DNA of 60,201 nucleotides from Acetomicrobium sp. UBA5826 (GCF_002433005.1 NZ_DJHF01000015.1:21028-81228), one strand, 5' to 3'. Positions 35,950 to 45,894 are shown, counted from the first letter of the stretch. A program made the numbers and translations. Notes: generated by a model from the sequence alone, not told the origin.

Positions 35950-37268
35950 TAGCTTTCTGCCACCTTTTTGGCTTCCGCCATGACGCTTTCTTCAATCATG
36001 CTCACTAGGACGTGGTCTCTTACGACCTCGCGGCCTCCTACTATAACGGAATTTACCGCGCTATCACGAATGCCAAATATAAGATGGCCTAAAAGGTTTT
36101 GGGGCGTCAAGGGCGTTGGTGGATAGTAATCAAGGACGACCAGGTCGGCAGCAGCTCCTTCCTTTATAACCCCCATGGGTTTACCGAAGTGGGCAGAAAA
36201 GATCGCAGCGTTTGACTCAAAAAGCATCTTCGCCGTCTCGGTCCAGCCCACGGTCGGATCCCTGCGTTCGTGCTTGTGTATTATGTAAGCCACCTTGGCA
36301 GACTCAAGCATGGAAGGGGTGTAGCCGTCGGTCCCCAAGCCCACATTAACGCCCTTTGCGATCATCCCCACGACGTTTGGCACGCCCACGGCGTTGTTCA
36401 TGTTGGACTCCGGATTATGAACGACATTTACGCCACATTTCGCCAAAAGCTCGATTTCGGGCTCATCTATATGCACTCCGTGAATGGCAAGGCTGCCAGG
36501 AATTAAGACACCAAGCTCGTACAACCTGTCCGTTACGCCCTTGTAACCCCTCTCTCTGGCGTCGGTCACATCAGCCAAACCTTCGGCCAAGTGAAAATGA
36601 AAGGCAGCGTTGAAATCCCTTGCTTCCCCCGCACAGCGCCTTATCGTTTCATCCTCAAGCGTGAAAGAAGCGTGAAGCCCAAACATCGCCCGAACAAAGG
36701 GATCGTTTGTATTCTTTTTAATGAACCTCACGTTTTCTTCAATGGAGGCATCTCTTGCCTTCGGTCCCCAACGGTCAGAGACCTCAAAACACAAAGACCC
36801 CTTAATTCCGACGTCCTTTAAGGCTTTTTCAAGCACGTCAAGGCTTCCTTCGATCATGCCAAAGGAGGCATGATGATCAAGTATCGCAGTCGTTCCGCTT
36901 TTGAGCGAATCTATGGCGCCTACAAGTGCGCTGTAGTAAAGCTCCTCTTCCGTCATAAGATCTTTGTCCATACCCCACCAAAGCCGCTCCAGTATCTCCT
37001 TAAAGGTCTTTGGCGAGGGACCCGCTATGGACATGCCTCGGGCGAAGCTGCTGTAAAGGTGCATATGGGCATTGAGAAAGCCGGGCATCACGAGCCTTCC
37101 CCCCAAGTCTTTAACCGTTACCCCTTCTTTATTGCCATATTTTGCAAGGATATCATCACTTTTGCCCACGGCAACTATCGTTTCGCCGTCTATGACCAGA
37201 CCGCCGTCTTCTATGACCCTGCAGTCTTCGCCAAGGGTTACAACTGTCCCGCCTTTTAATATGAGCAT
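35931..37268 (-). CDS. SsnA-type amidohydrolase
   Basis: This 445-residue metal-dependent hydrolase belongs to the chlorohydrolase/guanine deaminase branch. Metal ligands fit NAHMHLYSSF (about 65), FHFHLAEG (about 225), and the late VNVGLGTDGYTP Asp. SsnA genes sit beside ygfM and xdhD in purine/urate-degrading clusters of E. coli and gut anaerobes, where it is needed for anaerobic purine breakdown. It likely opens or deaminates a ring intermediate. Length and motifs are typical. Confidence 0.9.
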   Translation of the reverse strand: MLILKGGTVVTLGEDCRVIEDGGLVIDGETIVAVGKSDDILAKYGNKEGVTVKDLGGRLVMPGFLNAHMHLYSSFARGMSIAGPSPKTFKEILERLWWGMDKDLMTEEELYYSALVGAIDSLKSGTTAILDHHASFGMIEGSLDVLEKALKDVGIKGSLCFEVSDRWGPKARDASIEENVRFIKKNTNDPFVRAMFGLHASFTLEDETIRRCAGEARDFNAAFHFHLAEGLADVTDARERGYKGVTDRLYELGVLIPGSLAIHGVHIDEPEIELLAKCGVNVVHNPESNMNNAVGVPNVVGMIAKGVNVGLGTDGYTPSMLESAKVAYIIHKHERRDPTVGWTETAKMLFESNAAIFSAHFGKPMGVIKEGAAADLVVLDYYPPTPLTPQNLLGHLIFGIRDSAVNSVIVGGREVVRDHVLVSMIEESVMAEAKKVAESYWKKRS

Positions 37269-37331
37269 TCCCGCCCCTCCCTTCTTGATCGATATTTCAA
37301 CCGATCCGAATAAATTACATTCTGCCCCTTC

Positions 37332-37808
37332 TCAACGGCTCTCCAGCGCCCTGGTTGCACTCTCTATCGCCTCTATGATCTGCTCATACCCCGTACAGCG
37401 GCATAAGTTTCCCTCTATGGCGGTCTTTATCTCCTCCCTGGTGGGGTTAGGGTTTTTATCGATCAAGGCCTTGGCGGACATGAGCATGCCGGGCGTGCAA
37501 AAGCCGCACTGTACGGCGTGATGCTTTATAAATGCCTCCTGCAACGGGTGAAGTTGACCTTCTTTTTCCAGGCCCTCGACAGTAATGACCTCGCTTCCAT
37601 CGGCTTGAGCCGTCAGAATCAAGCAGGAATGCACCGCCTCACCGTCAAGTATTACCGTGCAGGCTCCGCATTCCCCGACGCCGCAACCTTCCTTCGTGCC
37701 CGTAAGGTGAAGGCGCTCCCGCAAGGTGTCAAGCAGCCTTTCCTTCGGCCCGACCATAAGGCGATGTTTCGTTCCATTTACGGTGATGGTGACTTCGATA
37801 TTACTCAT
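37332..37808 (-). CDS. 2Fe-2S subunit of molybdenum hydroxylase set 3
   Basis: This 158-residue subunit has GCGVGECGACTV, QCGFCTPGM and LCRCTGYEQ cluster motifs. It overlaps the FAD gene by 8 bases and belongs to the three-gene set 37332-40961. Confidence 0.94.
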   Translation of the reverse strand: MSNIEVTITVNGTKHRLMVGPKERLLDTLRERLHLTGTKEGCGVGECGACTVILDGEAVHSCLILTAQADGSEVITVEGLEKEGQLHPLQEAFIKHHAVQCGFCTPGMLMSAKALIDKNPNPTREEIKTAIEGNLCRCTGYEQIIEAIESATRALESR

Positions 37809-38676
37809 TGGCCTTCGCCTCCCTAAAAATCGTCTCCAAGGCGCGCTTTACCAGGCTTGCCAGGGCTATGCGCTTATAAGGCGTTGACCAGCGAACGCCC
37901 GTGGCAGAGATCATCTCCTCGCTTGCCCTTTCGCCTATCTCGGCTGGATCAATGTCGCCAATCCTTTTGCCGGAAATTGCTTCCTCGGTCTTGCCGAAAC
38001 GAATCGGGTACGCCGTCGCTGCGCCCGGCACAATTCTAGGGTCAAAGACGGTATCGTCTTTTATGCCCAAGACGACCGCCAGATTAAGCCTGGCTATGTT
38101 CATGGCCTTTCTTCTTCCTATCTTTTGGAAATTAGTAAAGTAACCTTCGCCGAGCAGGGGCACGCATACTTCCGTCATAATTTCGTCGCTTTGACGGTTC
38201 GTCCTGTAGGGACCGGCCAAAAACTCGTCCAGTGGAAGCTTTCTTTCGCCATTTAAAGTACGCAGTTTCACATGCGCCTTTAGGGCAATGAGAGGAGGAA
38301 GCAGATCGGCGGCGGGTGAGGCGTTATTTATATTCCCCCCCACGGTGCCTCTGTTTCTTATTTGGGTGGAACCTATGGTCTTGGCAGCGGAGGCCAACAA
38401 GGGAAAGTGTTTATTAATTACGGGAGACTCCACAAGCATCGTATGAGTGGATAAAGCCCCTATCGCCACGCAGTCATTTCTTTCTTCGATGAACTTTAAT
38501 TCCTTTAATCCGCTTATGTCGAGCAAATACTTGAAACCCTTAGCACGCGCGTTTTCCTTCCTGATGTCCACCAATAGGTCCGTCCCGCCTGCTATGGCTT
38601 TCACGCCTTCGTGAGAGCCGAGAAACTCCAGTGCTTCCTTCAAAGAAGGAGCTTTAAAAAATTCATAGTCTATCAT
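37801..38676 (-). CDS. FAD-binding subunit of molybdenum hydroxylase set 3
   Basis: This 291-residue flavoprotein subunit has canonical loops IAGGTDLLVD (about 29) and TQIRNRGTVGGNINNASPA (about 105). It links Fe-S clusters to the terminal acceptor. Both ends overlap the neighbouring genes by a few bases. It is the most canonical of the three FAD modules here. Confidence 0.94.
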   Translation of the reverse strand: MIDYEFFKAPSLKEALEFLGSHEGVKAIAGGTDLLVDIRKENARAKGFKYLLDISGLKELKFIEERNDCVAIGALSTHTMLVESPVINKHFPLLASAAKTIGSTQIRNRGTVGGNINNASPAADLLPPLIALKAHVKLRTLNGERKLPLDEFLAGPYRTNRQSDEIMTEVCVPLLGEGYFTNFQKIGRRKAMNIARLNLAVVLGIKDDTVFDPRIVPGAATAYPIRFGKTEEAISGKRIGDIDPAEIGERASEEMISATGVRWSTPYKRIALASLVKRALETIFREAKANE

Positions 38677-40961
38677 TTTTTGCCACGTCCTTTCCTCAAG
38701 GGGTGGCCCAAAAGCACCCTCTCCAAGTTCAACGGCAGCGATCTTATCCTCCTGCCCGTAGCCTGTGCGATGGCGTTGGCTATGGCTGCTGCGCCAAGCT
38801 CAAGCGTAGGTTCTCCTATGGATTTCGCGCCGAAAGGTCCGTCGGGGTCGGGATTTTCGACGATTATGGGGATTATGTTGGGCATGTCCTTAGAGGTGGG
38901 AATTATGTATTCGTCGAAGTTGGTGTTTGCGATATAACCTTCGTCGGTCTCCACCTCTTCCATGATGCCGTAACCCAGGCCCATCATAACTCCCCCGTAT
39001 ATCTGCCCTTTCAACATCTCAGGATTTATCGCCCGTCCCACGTCATGGGCGGCCGCCATGTTCAACACCGTCACCTCGCCCGTCCCCATGTCTACCTCTA
39101 CCTCGGCTATCTGACAGCCGTAGACGTAGGTGAAGTAGGGATTACCCCTTCCTTCCTCCTCGTCCCAGTGGATGCTCGGCGCCACATACCATCCGACGTG
39201 GGACAGCTGAACGCCGGCCCAAAAAGCTTTGTTAGCCGCCTCAGCGAAGGAAATCAGCTTTTTGCCATCGGGAGTATATATCCAGTTTTCCTTGAACACC
39301 AGGTCACTTGAAGGCAGTCCGAACTCCTCGGCCAGAAAGCGGGAAAGGGCCCTCTTGGCGTTCTCGGCGGCCCTCATAACGGAGTTTCCTCCTACTAAGG
39401 TGGAGCGCGACGCTACGGTGGAGCCGCTGTCCGGCGAGATCAAGGTATTTGCCTCGAGGAAGGTTATATGTTTCATCTCTATGCCAAGTTCTTCCGCTGC
39501 GATCTGACAGAAGGCTGTCTTAAGACCCTGGCCGTTTTCTGCCAGGCCGCTGTAAAGATAGACGCTTCCGTCCTTTTGGATGGACAAAACCGTTCCGGCG
39601 CCGTCAACGGCCTCGGCGCCTAGGCTGCAGCCCCTGAAACTTATAGCCATGCCTATGCCTCTGCGCTTGTCGCCCCTTTGGGGTTTGCTGTATTCCCTGT
39701 ATTTTTCTTCGTAGCCTATGGCCTCTGCGGCCTTTTTCATGACTTCAGCCAGGCTTACCTCATGGCGGTCAAGCTTCTGTCCGCTCGCCGTCATCGAACC
39801 GTTCTTCAAGATGTTTTTAAGCCTTATCTCAAGCGGAGTTATGCCAAGTTCCTGGGCCATCTCGTCCATTAAAGACTCATTTGCAAATATCACCTGAGGG
39901 GAGCCATAGCCGCGCATGGCGCCTGTGTATACGTTGTTAGTATAATATCCGTAGGTATCGGTCTTGACGTTGGGCACTTCGTAAGGCCCCGTCGCCTGAA
40001 CGACGGATCTCCAGGTGACGAAGGGGGTCTGGCAGGCGTAAGCTCCGCCATCGGCTATAGCCTCAATTTCCATGGCCATCAGCTTGCCGTCCTTAGTAGC
40101 TCCTACCTTATATTTCATCTTATAGGGATGCCTTTTGTAGCTTTCCAGAATGGACTCTTCCCTGGTATTTACCATTTTAACGGGTCTGTCGGTCTTTAAG
40201 GCCAAAAGGGCTGCCCTGCAGGCCATGGCGGATACGACTTCGTCTTTGCCGCCAAAGCTGCCGCCTATGTGGTTTTGAACGACCCTTACCTTGCTCAGGT
40301 CGGCTTTAAGACACCTTGCCACGGCATCCCTGGTGGCAAAGACGTTTTGAACTGAACCGTAGATCGTTACCAGGCTTCCGTTTTCATGAGGGACAGCCAC
40401 GACGGCCTCGGGCTCTATGTAGCTGTGCTCCACGAACTGCGTCTCGTACTCTCTTTCGATGATGACATCGCTTCCGGCAAAGCCCTCATCGACGTTGCCC
40501 TTTCTCAATTTATGGTGTACCACTTCATTGCTGGCTCTTTCAGGATGTATAGGATCGCTTTCCTTTGACACTATGGGGTCAAAAATCCCTTCTATTTCTT
40601 CGTATTCCACTTCGATAGCTTCTAAGGCCTTGGCAGCGATCTCAAGGGATTCTGCTGCCACCATGGCTACGCCGTCGCCTATATAGTAAATGCGTTCCTT
40701 GGCCAGGACCTGCTGGTCCTGTATAATGACACCTATTTCGTTGCAGAAAACGTCTTGGGCCGTCATGACAGCCCATACGCCCGGTATGGCGCGAGCTTTC
40801 TCTACGTTAATGCTTTTTATCCTCGCCGAAGGATGCTTTGCCCGAAGCACCTTGCCGTAAAGCATCCCGGCAAACTGAAGGTCAGCTCCGTATTTTGCCC
40901 TCCCCGTCACCTTCTCGTAGGCGTCGACCCTCTCTGCTGGTTTATTTACCGTGCTAAACAT
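38673..40961 (-). CDS. Molybdenum hydroxylase large subunit, set 3 (xanthine dehydrogenase-like)
   Basis: This 762-residue catalytic subunit has IGGSFGGKDEV (about 230), GAMRGYGSPQV (about 345) and KSIGEPTLELG near the end with the expected Glu. With its separate FAD and Fe-S genes it forms a classical three-subunit enzyme resembling XdhA/B/C. Xanthine or hypoxanthine is the most likely substrate from context. GGAGG precedes the ATG, and a perfect hairpin lies just upstream. Confidence 0.92.
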   Translation of the reverse strand: MFSTVNKPAERVDAYEKVTGRAKYGADLQFAGMLYGKVLRAKHPSARIKSINVEKARAIPGVWAVMTAQDVFCNEIGVIIQDQQVLAKERIYYIGDGVAMVAAESLEIAAKALEAIEVEYEEIEGIFDPIVSKESDPIHPERASNEVVHHKLRKGNVDEGFAGSDVIIEREYETQFVEHSYIEPEAVVAVPHENGSLVTIYGSVQNVFATRDAVARCLKADLSKVRVVQNHIGGSFGGKDEVVSAMACRAALLALKTDRPVKMVNTREESILESYKRHPYKMKYKVGATKDGKLMAMEIEAIADGGAYACQTPFVTWRSVVQATGPYEVPNVKTDTYGYYTNNVYTGAMRGYGSPQVIFANESLMDEMAQELGITPLEIRLKNILKNGSMTASGQKLDRHEVSLAEVMKKAAEAIGYEEKYREYSKPQRGDKRRGIGMAISFRGCSLGAEAVDGAGTVLSIQKDGSVYLYSGLAENGQGLKTAFCQIAAEELGIEMKHITFLEANTLISPDSGSTVASRSTLVGGNSVMRAAENAKRALSRFLAEEFGLPSSDLVFKENWIYTPDGKKLISFAEAANKAFWAGVQLSHVGWYVAPSIHWDEEEGRGNPYFTYVYGCQIAEVEVDMGTGEVTVLNMAAAHDVGRAINPEMLKGQIYGGVMMGLGYGIMEEVETDEGYIANTNFDEYIIPTSKDMPNIIPIIVENPDPDGPFGAKSIGEPTLELGAAAIANAIAQATGRRIRSLPLNLERVLLGHPLRKGRGKK

Positions 40962-40983
40962 ATCTCTTCCTCCTCTGGCCTTT

Positions 40984-41019
40984 CACTAGCCCTGTAGTAT
41001 TGGATCTACAGGGCTAGTG
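40984..41019 (-). promoter_or_regulatory. Perfect 14-bp hairpin between the preA-like gene and molybdenum hydroxylase set 3
   Basis: CACTAGCCCTGTAG (40984-40997) is exactly complementary to 41006-41019 across an 8-base loop, in a 65-base gap of an otherwise compact operon. No T-run follows on the transcribed strand, so it is more likely an RNA processing or stabilising element than a terminator. Confidence 0.6.
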
Positions 41020-41026
41020 CAGGTGT

Positions 41027-42118
41027 TTAAGAAAGCGTAATGGCGCCGACCGGGCAGCGCGTGTAGCAAAGCCCGCATCCAAAGCAGGCATCGGTAGTAA
41101 CGCCCGCTTTGCCGGAAGAGCCAACCTTTATGGCGTAGTAGACGCAGGACTCCTCGCATCTGCGACATCCTATGCACTTTTCTTCGTCTACGCTCGGAGT
41201 TACCTTGACAAGAGGCTCTTTCCTGGAAGACCACTTCTTGGCGGTCAAGCCCTTGATTTCATCTAAGGATGAGTAGCCATGTTCGTCGAGCCACTTCGAC
41301 GTCTCCTGAGCAATCCTCTTGAAGGCCTTGGGACCTTCGAGGATCGCCTGCGTGCATATCTGCACCGCCGACGCTCCTGCCATGAACATTTCAACGACAT
41401 CTTCACCGCTCGATACTCCTCCCACACCGATAACGGGTATGGAGACAGCACGAGACAGTTCAAAGACATGTCGAAGGGCGATTCCCTTTATGGCAGGCCC
41501 TGAAATCCATCCGTAGCCTGTGTCGCTTCCCATGTAGGGAAGGCCAGTCTTTAAGTCTATGCGAAGGGCAGGGCCGACGGAGTTAATGGCAGCCAAGGCG
41601 TCAACGCCCACTTCCTCAAGCTTTTTGCCGAGTTCAGCCAGATCGGGGACTCCCGGGCTTACCTTTACGATGATCGGCTTTTTGGTGGCCTTCCTTGCAG
41701 CCGTTACCGTGTTTAACACGGGAGTCAGGTCGCGGCCCACGTAGTGAGTGGAAAGCTCGAAGGCGTCGGCAAAGGGTTCGGTCTTGGGAATGAGATCGGT
41801 CAGCTCTTCGGCCGTATATCCTAGGCCCACTATTATAGGCACGGGAAGGGCAGATATCTTGCCGTATTCCTCCTTCAGCCAGTGTTCGGGAGAATGTTCG
41901 GACCAGAGCTCGGTATTTATGAAGCTCTCCTTAAAGGCGGCCATACAGGGACGGGGTACGTCAGCTGCCTTAACAGATATGGTCTTGGTAACGACGCCAC
42001 CTGCTCCCCCCTCCACCATCCTCTTTATGGTCTCGTAATTTCTCGAAGGAGGTCCCGCAGCTATTATCAGGGGATTTTCGAACTCCATCCCCGCTATCTT
42101 CACCTTTAAGTTTGCCAT
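41027..42118 (-). CDS. PreA-like dihydroorotate-dehydrogenase-fold oxidoreductase with C-terminal ferredoxin domain
   Basis: This 363-residue protein joins a TIM-barrel flavoprotein to two 4Fe-4S sites (CIGCRRCEESC and CFGCGLCYTRC, about 305-355). The barrel part has FENPLIIAAGPPSRN, VVTKTI, GVGGVSSGEDVVEMFMAGA. The family includes the PreA subunit of NAD-dependent dihydropyrimidine dehydrogenase. Here it probably reduces or oxidises a purine/pyrimidine-ring intermediate with ferredoxin, the place filled by YgfK in related clusters. The start is ATG 42118 with GGAGGAG before it; upstream sequence is the ygeW gene in another frame. Confidence 0.85.
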   Translation of the reverse strand: MANLKVKIAGMEFENPLIIAAGPPSRNYETIKRMVEGGAGGVVTKTISVKAADVPRPCMAAFKESFINTELWSEHSPEHWLKEEYGKISALPVPIIVGLGYTAEELTDLIPKTEPFADAFELSTHYVGRDLTPVLNTVTAARKATKKPIIVKVSPGVPDLAELGKKLEEVGVDALAAINSVGPALRIDLKTGLPYMGSDTGYGWISGPAIKGIALRHVFELSRAVSIPVIGVGGVSSGEDVVEMFMAGASAVQICTQAILEGPKAFKRIAQETSKWLDEHGYSSLDEIKGLTAKKWSSRKEPLVKVTPSVDEEKCIGCRRCEESCVYYAIKVGSSGKAGVTTDACFGCGLCYTRCPVGAITLS

Positions 42119-42147
42119 TTTTGCCTTCTCCTCCTTTAATCTTATTT

Positions 42148-43131
42148 TTACTTTCCGCCCATCGTCAGGGTCATGACGGCCTTGGCCGTGTGTATCCTGT
42201 TTTCGGCTTCGTCGAATACTATGGAGTGAGGCCCGTCTATTACGCTGTCTTCGACCTCGTTCTTGCGATCTGCCGGCAGGGCATGCATGTACATGACATC
42301 CGGGTCGGCCAGGCTCATCATCTTCTCGGTGCACTTCCAGTGCTTGTTAGCCTCAAGGCGAGGATTGATGACAGCAGGGTCGGGGTTCGTCACCCAGTCT
42401 CCCCAGTTTTTGGGGATGACGACGTGAGCTCCCTCGTAAGCCTCCTCCTGGTTGTGAGTGATCTTTAAGCTTCCGCCATTTGCCTTGGCGTTTTCCTCTG
42501 CCTGCTTTATGGCCCAATCCGGCAGGTCATATCCTTCCGGATAGGCAAGCGTCACGTCCATGCCATACCGCGGGAAAAGAAGGATCTGACTCAGTGGCAC
42601 CGATATGGGTTTTTTGTGGGTCGTGGCATAAGCCCAGATTATCGAGACCTTAAGCCTCTGGGTATCTTTAACCTTTTCTTTGATGGTCATCAAGTCGGCC
42701 AGCACCTGCATGGGGTGGTAAAGGTCGCACTGGAGGTTAATGACCGGCACTGTGGCCCATTGAGCCATCTCGCGCAGGTACTTGTTTCCTATGCCCCAGA
42801 AGCAGTTCCTGCAGGCTATGCCGTGCCCAAATCGGGAAAGTATTATGGCCGTGTCCTTGGCCGATTCCCCGTGGGCAATCTGCATTGTGCTGGTATCCAG
42901 GTAATTCGCATGTCCTCCGAGCTGGGCGATGCCCGCTTCCATGGAATTTCTCGTCCTCGTCGACTGTTCAAAGAACATCAAAAATATGGTCTTATAGGAA
43001 AGATAAGGCGTCGGAACTCCCATGGCGAAATGTCTTTTAAGCTCAAAGGAGACGTCTAAAAGGGTATCGATCTCTTCCTTGGTCCACTCCTGAAGCGTTA
43101 TAAAATGCTTGTTATGAAACTGCGTCTGCAT
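42148..43131 (-). CDS. YgeW-like carbamoyltransferase
   Basis: This 327-residue member of the aspartate/ornithine carbamoyltransferase fold has the phosphate loop EQSTRTRNSMEAG (about 55), the DLYHPMQVLADL carbamoyl-phosphate site (about 140) and HALPADRKNEV (about 280). These match YgeW rather than OTC or ATC. YgeW genes mark anaerobic purine/urate catabolic clusters and presumably phosphorolyse a carbamoylated intermediate to give carbamoyl phosphate and ATP. It is shorter than E. coli YgeW, but complete for the fold. Confidence 0.88.
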   Translation of the reverse strand: MQTQFHNKHFITLQEWTKEEIDTLLDVSFELKRHFAMGVPTPYLSYKTIFLMFFEQSTRTRNSMEAGIAQLGGHANYLDTSTMQIAHGESAKDTAIILSRFGHGIACRNCFWGIGNKYLREMAQWATVPVINLQCDLYHPMQVLADLMTIKEKVKDTQRLKVSIIWAYATTHKKPISVPLSQILLFPRYGMDVTLAYPEGYDLPDWAIKQAEENAKANGGSLKITHNQEEAYEGAHVVIPKNWGDWVTNPDPAVINPRLEANKHWKCTEKMMSLADPDVMYMHALPADRKNEVEDSVIDGPHSIVFDEAENRIHTAKAVMTLTMGGK

Positions 43132-43150
43132 AATTTTTTACCCCCTCACA

Positions 43151-44356
43151 CTAGCTCTTTAGATTTGAATATACGTAAGGCACGGCCGCGTAAAGGGCAG
43201 CAGCCTTCACCAGCTCGTCCTTCCAGGTTATTTCGTTTGGAGCATGAGCCTGGTCCTCATGTCCCGGGCCAAAGCCCACGCAGGGAATGCCGTAACGGCC
43301 CATTATGGAAACTCCGTTAGTGGAAAAGGTCCACTTGTCGACAATGGGATCTTCACCGAAAAGTTTTTTGTAGGATTCAACGACGGTCCTGCAGGCAGGA
43401 TGGTCTTCTTCTACCACCCACGTGGGGAAGTAGCAGTCCGTGGGATAGACCAACCTTGTCCAGGAGGGACGCGAGTAGGAATAAAGGGACACTTCAGCGC
43501 CGCTGGCCTTAACGGCAGGCAGCCTCCTAACCTGTTCCAAGGCTTCCTGCCAGGTCTCTCCGTGGGTCAGGCGCCTGTCAATGGAGATGGTGCAGCTGTC
43601 GGCGACAGCACACCTTGACGGTGACGTGAAGAAGATCTCGGAAACCGTTAAACTTCCCTTACCCAAAAACTCGTCGTAAGCGAGATTTTCGTGGAGGGCT
43701 CGAAGCTCAAGTATAATGGGAGCCATCTTATATATGGCGTTTATGCCCCTTTCGGGTGCGGAGCCGTGGCAGGACACTCCTTTGGTTGTAACCTTTATCT
43801 CCATCCTGCCGCGCTGGCCCCTATGGACCTTACACGACGTCGGCTCGGTAAGAAGGACGAACTCGGGCCTTATCTTGTCTTCCTCGATGATGTACTGCCA
43901 ACATAAGCCGTCGCAATCTTCTTCCTGAACGGTTCCTGTTATTAGCACCGTGCAATCACCAAGCAGCCCGAGCTCCTTCATTATCTTTGCTCCGTAAACC
44001 ATGGAAGCCATTCCACCCTTTTGGTCGCTTGCGCCCCTTCCGCCAATGACTTTTTCGTCCTCGTAACCCTTGTAGGGATCGAACTTCCAAAGTGACGGGT
44101 CTCCCACGTCGACGGTATCAATGTGGGCATCCATGGCAACCAGCCTAGGGCCGTTTCCCACGTACCCGAGGACGTTTCCCATGGGGTCTATCTCCACTTT
44201 ATCGAAGCCCACATGTTCCATCTCCTGGGCTATCCTTTTTATCACCGCCTCCTCGCCCGAGCTTTGGCTTGGAAGGGCAACGATGTCCCTCAAAAACTTG
44301 CTTATGCTGGCCCTATAACCCTCGGCCTTGGATAAAATTTCCTTGCTAAGTTCCAC
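43151..44356 (-). CDS. YgeY-type M20-family hydrolase
   Basis: This 401-residue metallohydrolase has intact M20 ligands: DAHIDTVDVGD (His and Asp), GASDQKGG (Asp), QEEDCDG (catalytic Glu and ligand Glu), LLTEPTS and the C-terminal DQAHAPNE His. YgeY lies next to ygeW in known clusters and is thought to hydrolyse an amide or ureido bond of a ring-opened intermediate. A second, altered paralogue is encoded at 47177. Confidence 0.9.
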   Translation of the reverse strand: MELSKEILSKAEGYRASISKFLRDIVALPSQSSGEEAVIKRIAQEMEHVGFDKVEIDPMGNVLGYVGNGPRLVAMDAHIDTVDVGDPSLWKFDPYKGYEDEKVIGGRGASDQKGGMASMVYGAKIMKELGLLGDCTVLITGTVQEEDCDGLCWQYIIEEDKIRPEFVLLTEPTSCKVHRGQRGRMEIKVTTKGVSCHGSAPERGINAIYKMAPIILELRALHENLAYDEFLGKGSLTVSEIFFTSPSRCAVADSCTISIDRRLTHGETWQEALEQVRRLPAVKASGAEVSLYSYSRPSWTRLVYPTDCYFPTWVVEEDHPACRTVVESYKKLFGEDPIVDKWTFSTNGVSIMGRYGIPCVGFGPGHEDQAHAPNEITWKDELVKAAALYAAVPYVYSNLKS

Positions 44357-44390
44357 GTAGATCCCCCCCTAACGCGCCTGTTTTAATCTG

Positions 44391-45866
44391 CTATTCCAAA
44401 TCCCTTAAAAGTCCTGTTCTCTCGTTAAACTTTCTTATGAGATCGTCGATCTTTGGAGCCATATTGTGTATGCCGCCCCAGTAGTTGTCGTAATCGAACC
44501 ACTGGGCGTTGAGTTCGTCGACCGATTTGCCCTGTTGCTCCACCCATGTGTAGTACTTGAGGTTATGGATGCGGAACCTGTCATAGTAGGAAAGCTCAAG
44601 CATCCAATCGGAGGTCTGAGACAGCATGTGAACGTAGTGATCCTTCTCCGCCATGCGCTCGTCATAAGGACCTTCGCGGTCACTCATCTCCTGGATCCTT
44701 GAGCGGTACATGTCGGCAGAATCAGTAAAGACGGTGAAAACCATGTCATGTTCCGTCAATCCGTAGTACTTTGCCATCTTGATTGCGCCTATTACATTTG
44801 CGATGCCGGAGATACCAAGAAGTGCTAAGTTATCGATGACTTGAGCGGGAACGCCGATTGCCCTCAAGTAATTTCTTCCTGCCTCCTCGTTGAAAAGCCT
44901 AAGCAGGCGCAGGCAGGATTCATCGTCGATGTCGATGACCATATCGGTATTTTTAACGTTATGGATCCAGGGGACGTGTTTGTCGCCGATGCCTTCGATC
45001 CTGTGGTCGCCGAAGCCGTTATAAAGGAGCGTCGGGCACTGCATTGCCTCACCAACGGCGATCTTACTATCAGGATAAAGGGTCTTCATATAGTCGCCGC
45101 AACCAAGCGTCCCGGCCGAGCCGGATGTTAGCACGACGCCAAAGTACCTTCCTCCGGAAGCTGCCAGTTCATTAACCACTTCTTCCATGGCATGTCCCGT
45201 GACCTCGTAATGCCACAGGTGGTTTCCAAACTCCTCGAACTGGTTAAATACAACTACGTCCTCCCTGGTGCGCTTTAATTCCCAGGTCTTGTCGAAGATC
45301 TCCTTGACGTTGCTTTCGCCTCCGGGCGTGGTTATGACCTCGCCTGCGACGCTTTTAAGCCATTCAAACCTTTCCCTGCTCATGCCTTCGGGAAGTATGG
45401 CGATGGAGTCGCACCCCAGAAGCTGGGCATTGTAGGCTCCGCCCCTGCAGTAGTTTCCGGTAGAGGGCCATACGGCCTTTTGCGAGGTCGGGTCAAACTG
45501 TCCGGTGACCAGGCGCGGAACGAGGCAACCGTAAGTCGCGCCTACCTTATGTGCCCCCGTGGGAAACCACTTGCCGACCAAGGCTACTATCTTGGCCTTT
45601 ACCCCGGTTATCTCAGGCGGCATCACGAAGTAGTTGACCTTGCCAAATGTCCCGCCTTTCTCCTTGGGCTCGTTCTTCCAGGTTATGCGAAAAAGATTAA
45701 GGGAATTTACATCCCAAAGGCCTACACTTTTAAGTCTTTCCTTAACAGCCTGTGGGATCTTGGCCGGGTCTTTCATCTGTTCAAAGGTCGGAAGGATGAT
45801 GCCCCTCTCTTTCGCCCTTTCGACTGCCTTTTTCAGTATCTCTTCATTGACGGTAAGGTCTATCAA
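44391..45866 (-). CDS. PLP-dependent fold-type II lyase, YgeX position
   Basis: This 491-residue enzyme resembles the tryptophan-synthase-beta family. The Schiff-base Lys fits PTGAHKVGATYG (about 109), and the phosphate loop TSGSAGTLGCG (about 250). E. coli clusters carry diaminopropionate ammonia-lyase (YgeX) at this place, but this protein is about 90 residues longer and not close to it in sequence. A C-terminal extension (about 400-491) has WMLELSYYDRFRIHN. It is probably an ammonia-lyase or beta-replacement enzyme acting on a late amino-acid intermediate. Homologous large PLP enzymes occur near ygeW in other anaerobes. Confidence 0.75.
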   Translation of the reverse strand: MIDLTVNEEILKKAVERAKERGIILPTFEQMKDPAKIPQAVKERLKSVGLWDVNSLNLFRITWKNEPKEKGGTFGKVNYFVMPPEITGVKAKIVALVGKWFPTGAHKVGATYGCLVPRLVTGQFDPTSQKAVWPSTGNYCRGGAYNAQLLGCDSIAILPEGMSRERFEWLKSVAGEVITTPGGESNVKEIFDKTWELKRTREDVVVFNQFEEFGNHLWHYEVTGHAMEEVVNELAASGGRYFGVVLTSGSAGTLGCGDYMKTLYPDSKIAVGEAMQCPTLLYNGFGDHRIEGIGDKHVPWIHNVKNTDMVIDIDDESCLRLLRLFNEEAGRNYLRAIGVPAQVIDNLALLGISGIANVIGAIKMAKYYGLTEHDMVFTVFTDSADMYRSRIQEMSDREGPYDERMAEKDHYVHMLSQTSDWMLELSYYDRFRIHNLKYYTWVEQQGKSVDELNAQWFDYDNYWGGIHNMAPKIDDLIRKFNERTGLLRDLE

Positions 45867-45894
45867 TTTCGCTCTCTCCTTCTGTTTGTATATT

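Noticed and set aside
28560..40961. Selenocysteine codons in the molybdenum hydroxylases
   Set aside because: All large-subunit frames are open without in-frame TGA, and no SECIS-like structure is needed.
41027..42334. 435-residue reading of the PreA-like gene
   Set aside because: The first 72 residues are ygeW in another frame and are low in hydrophobic content; GGAGGAG precedes ATG 42118.
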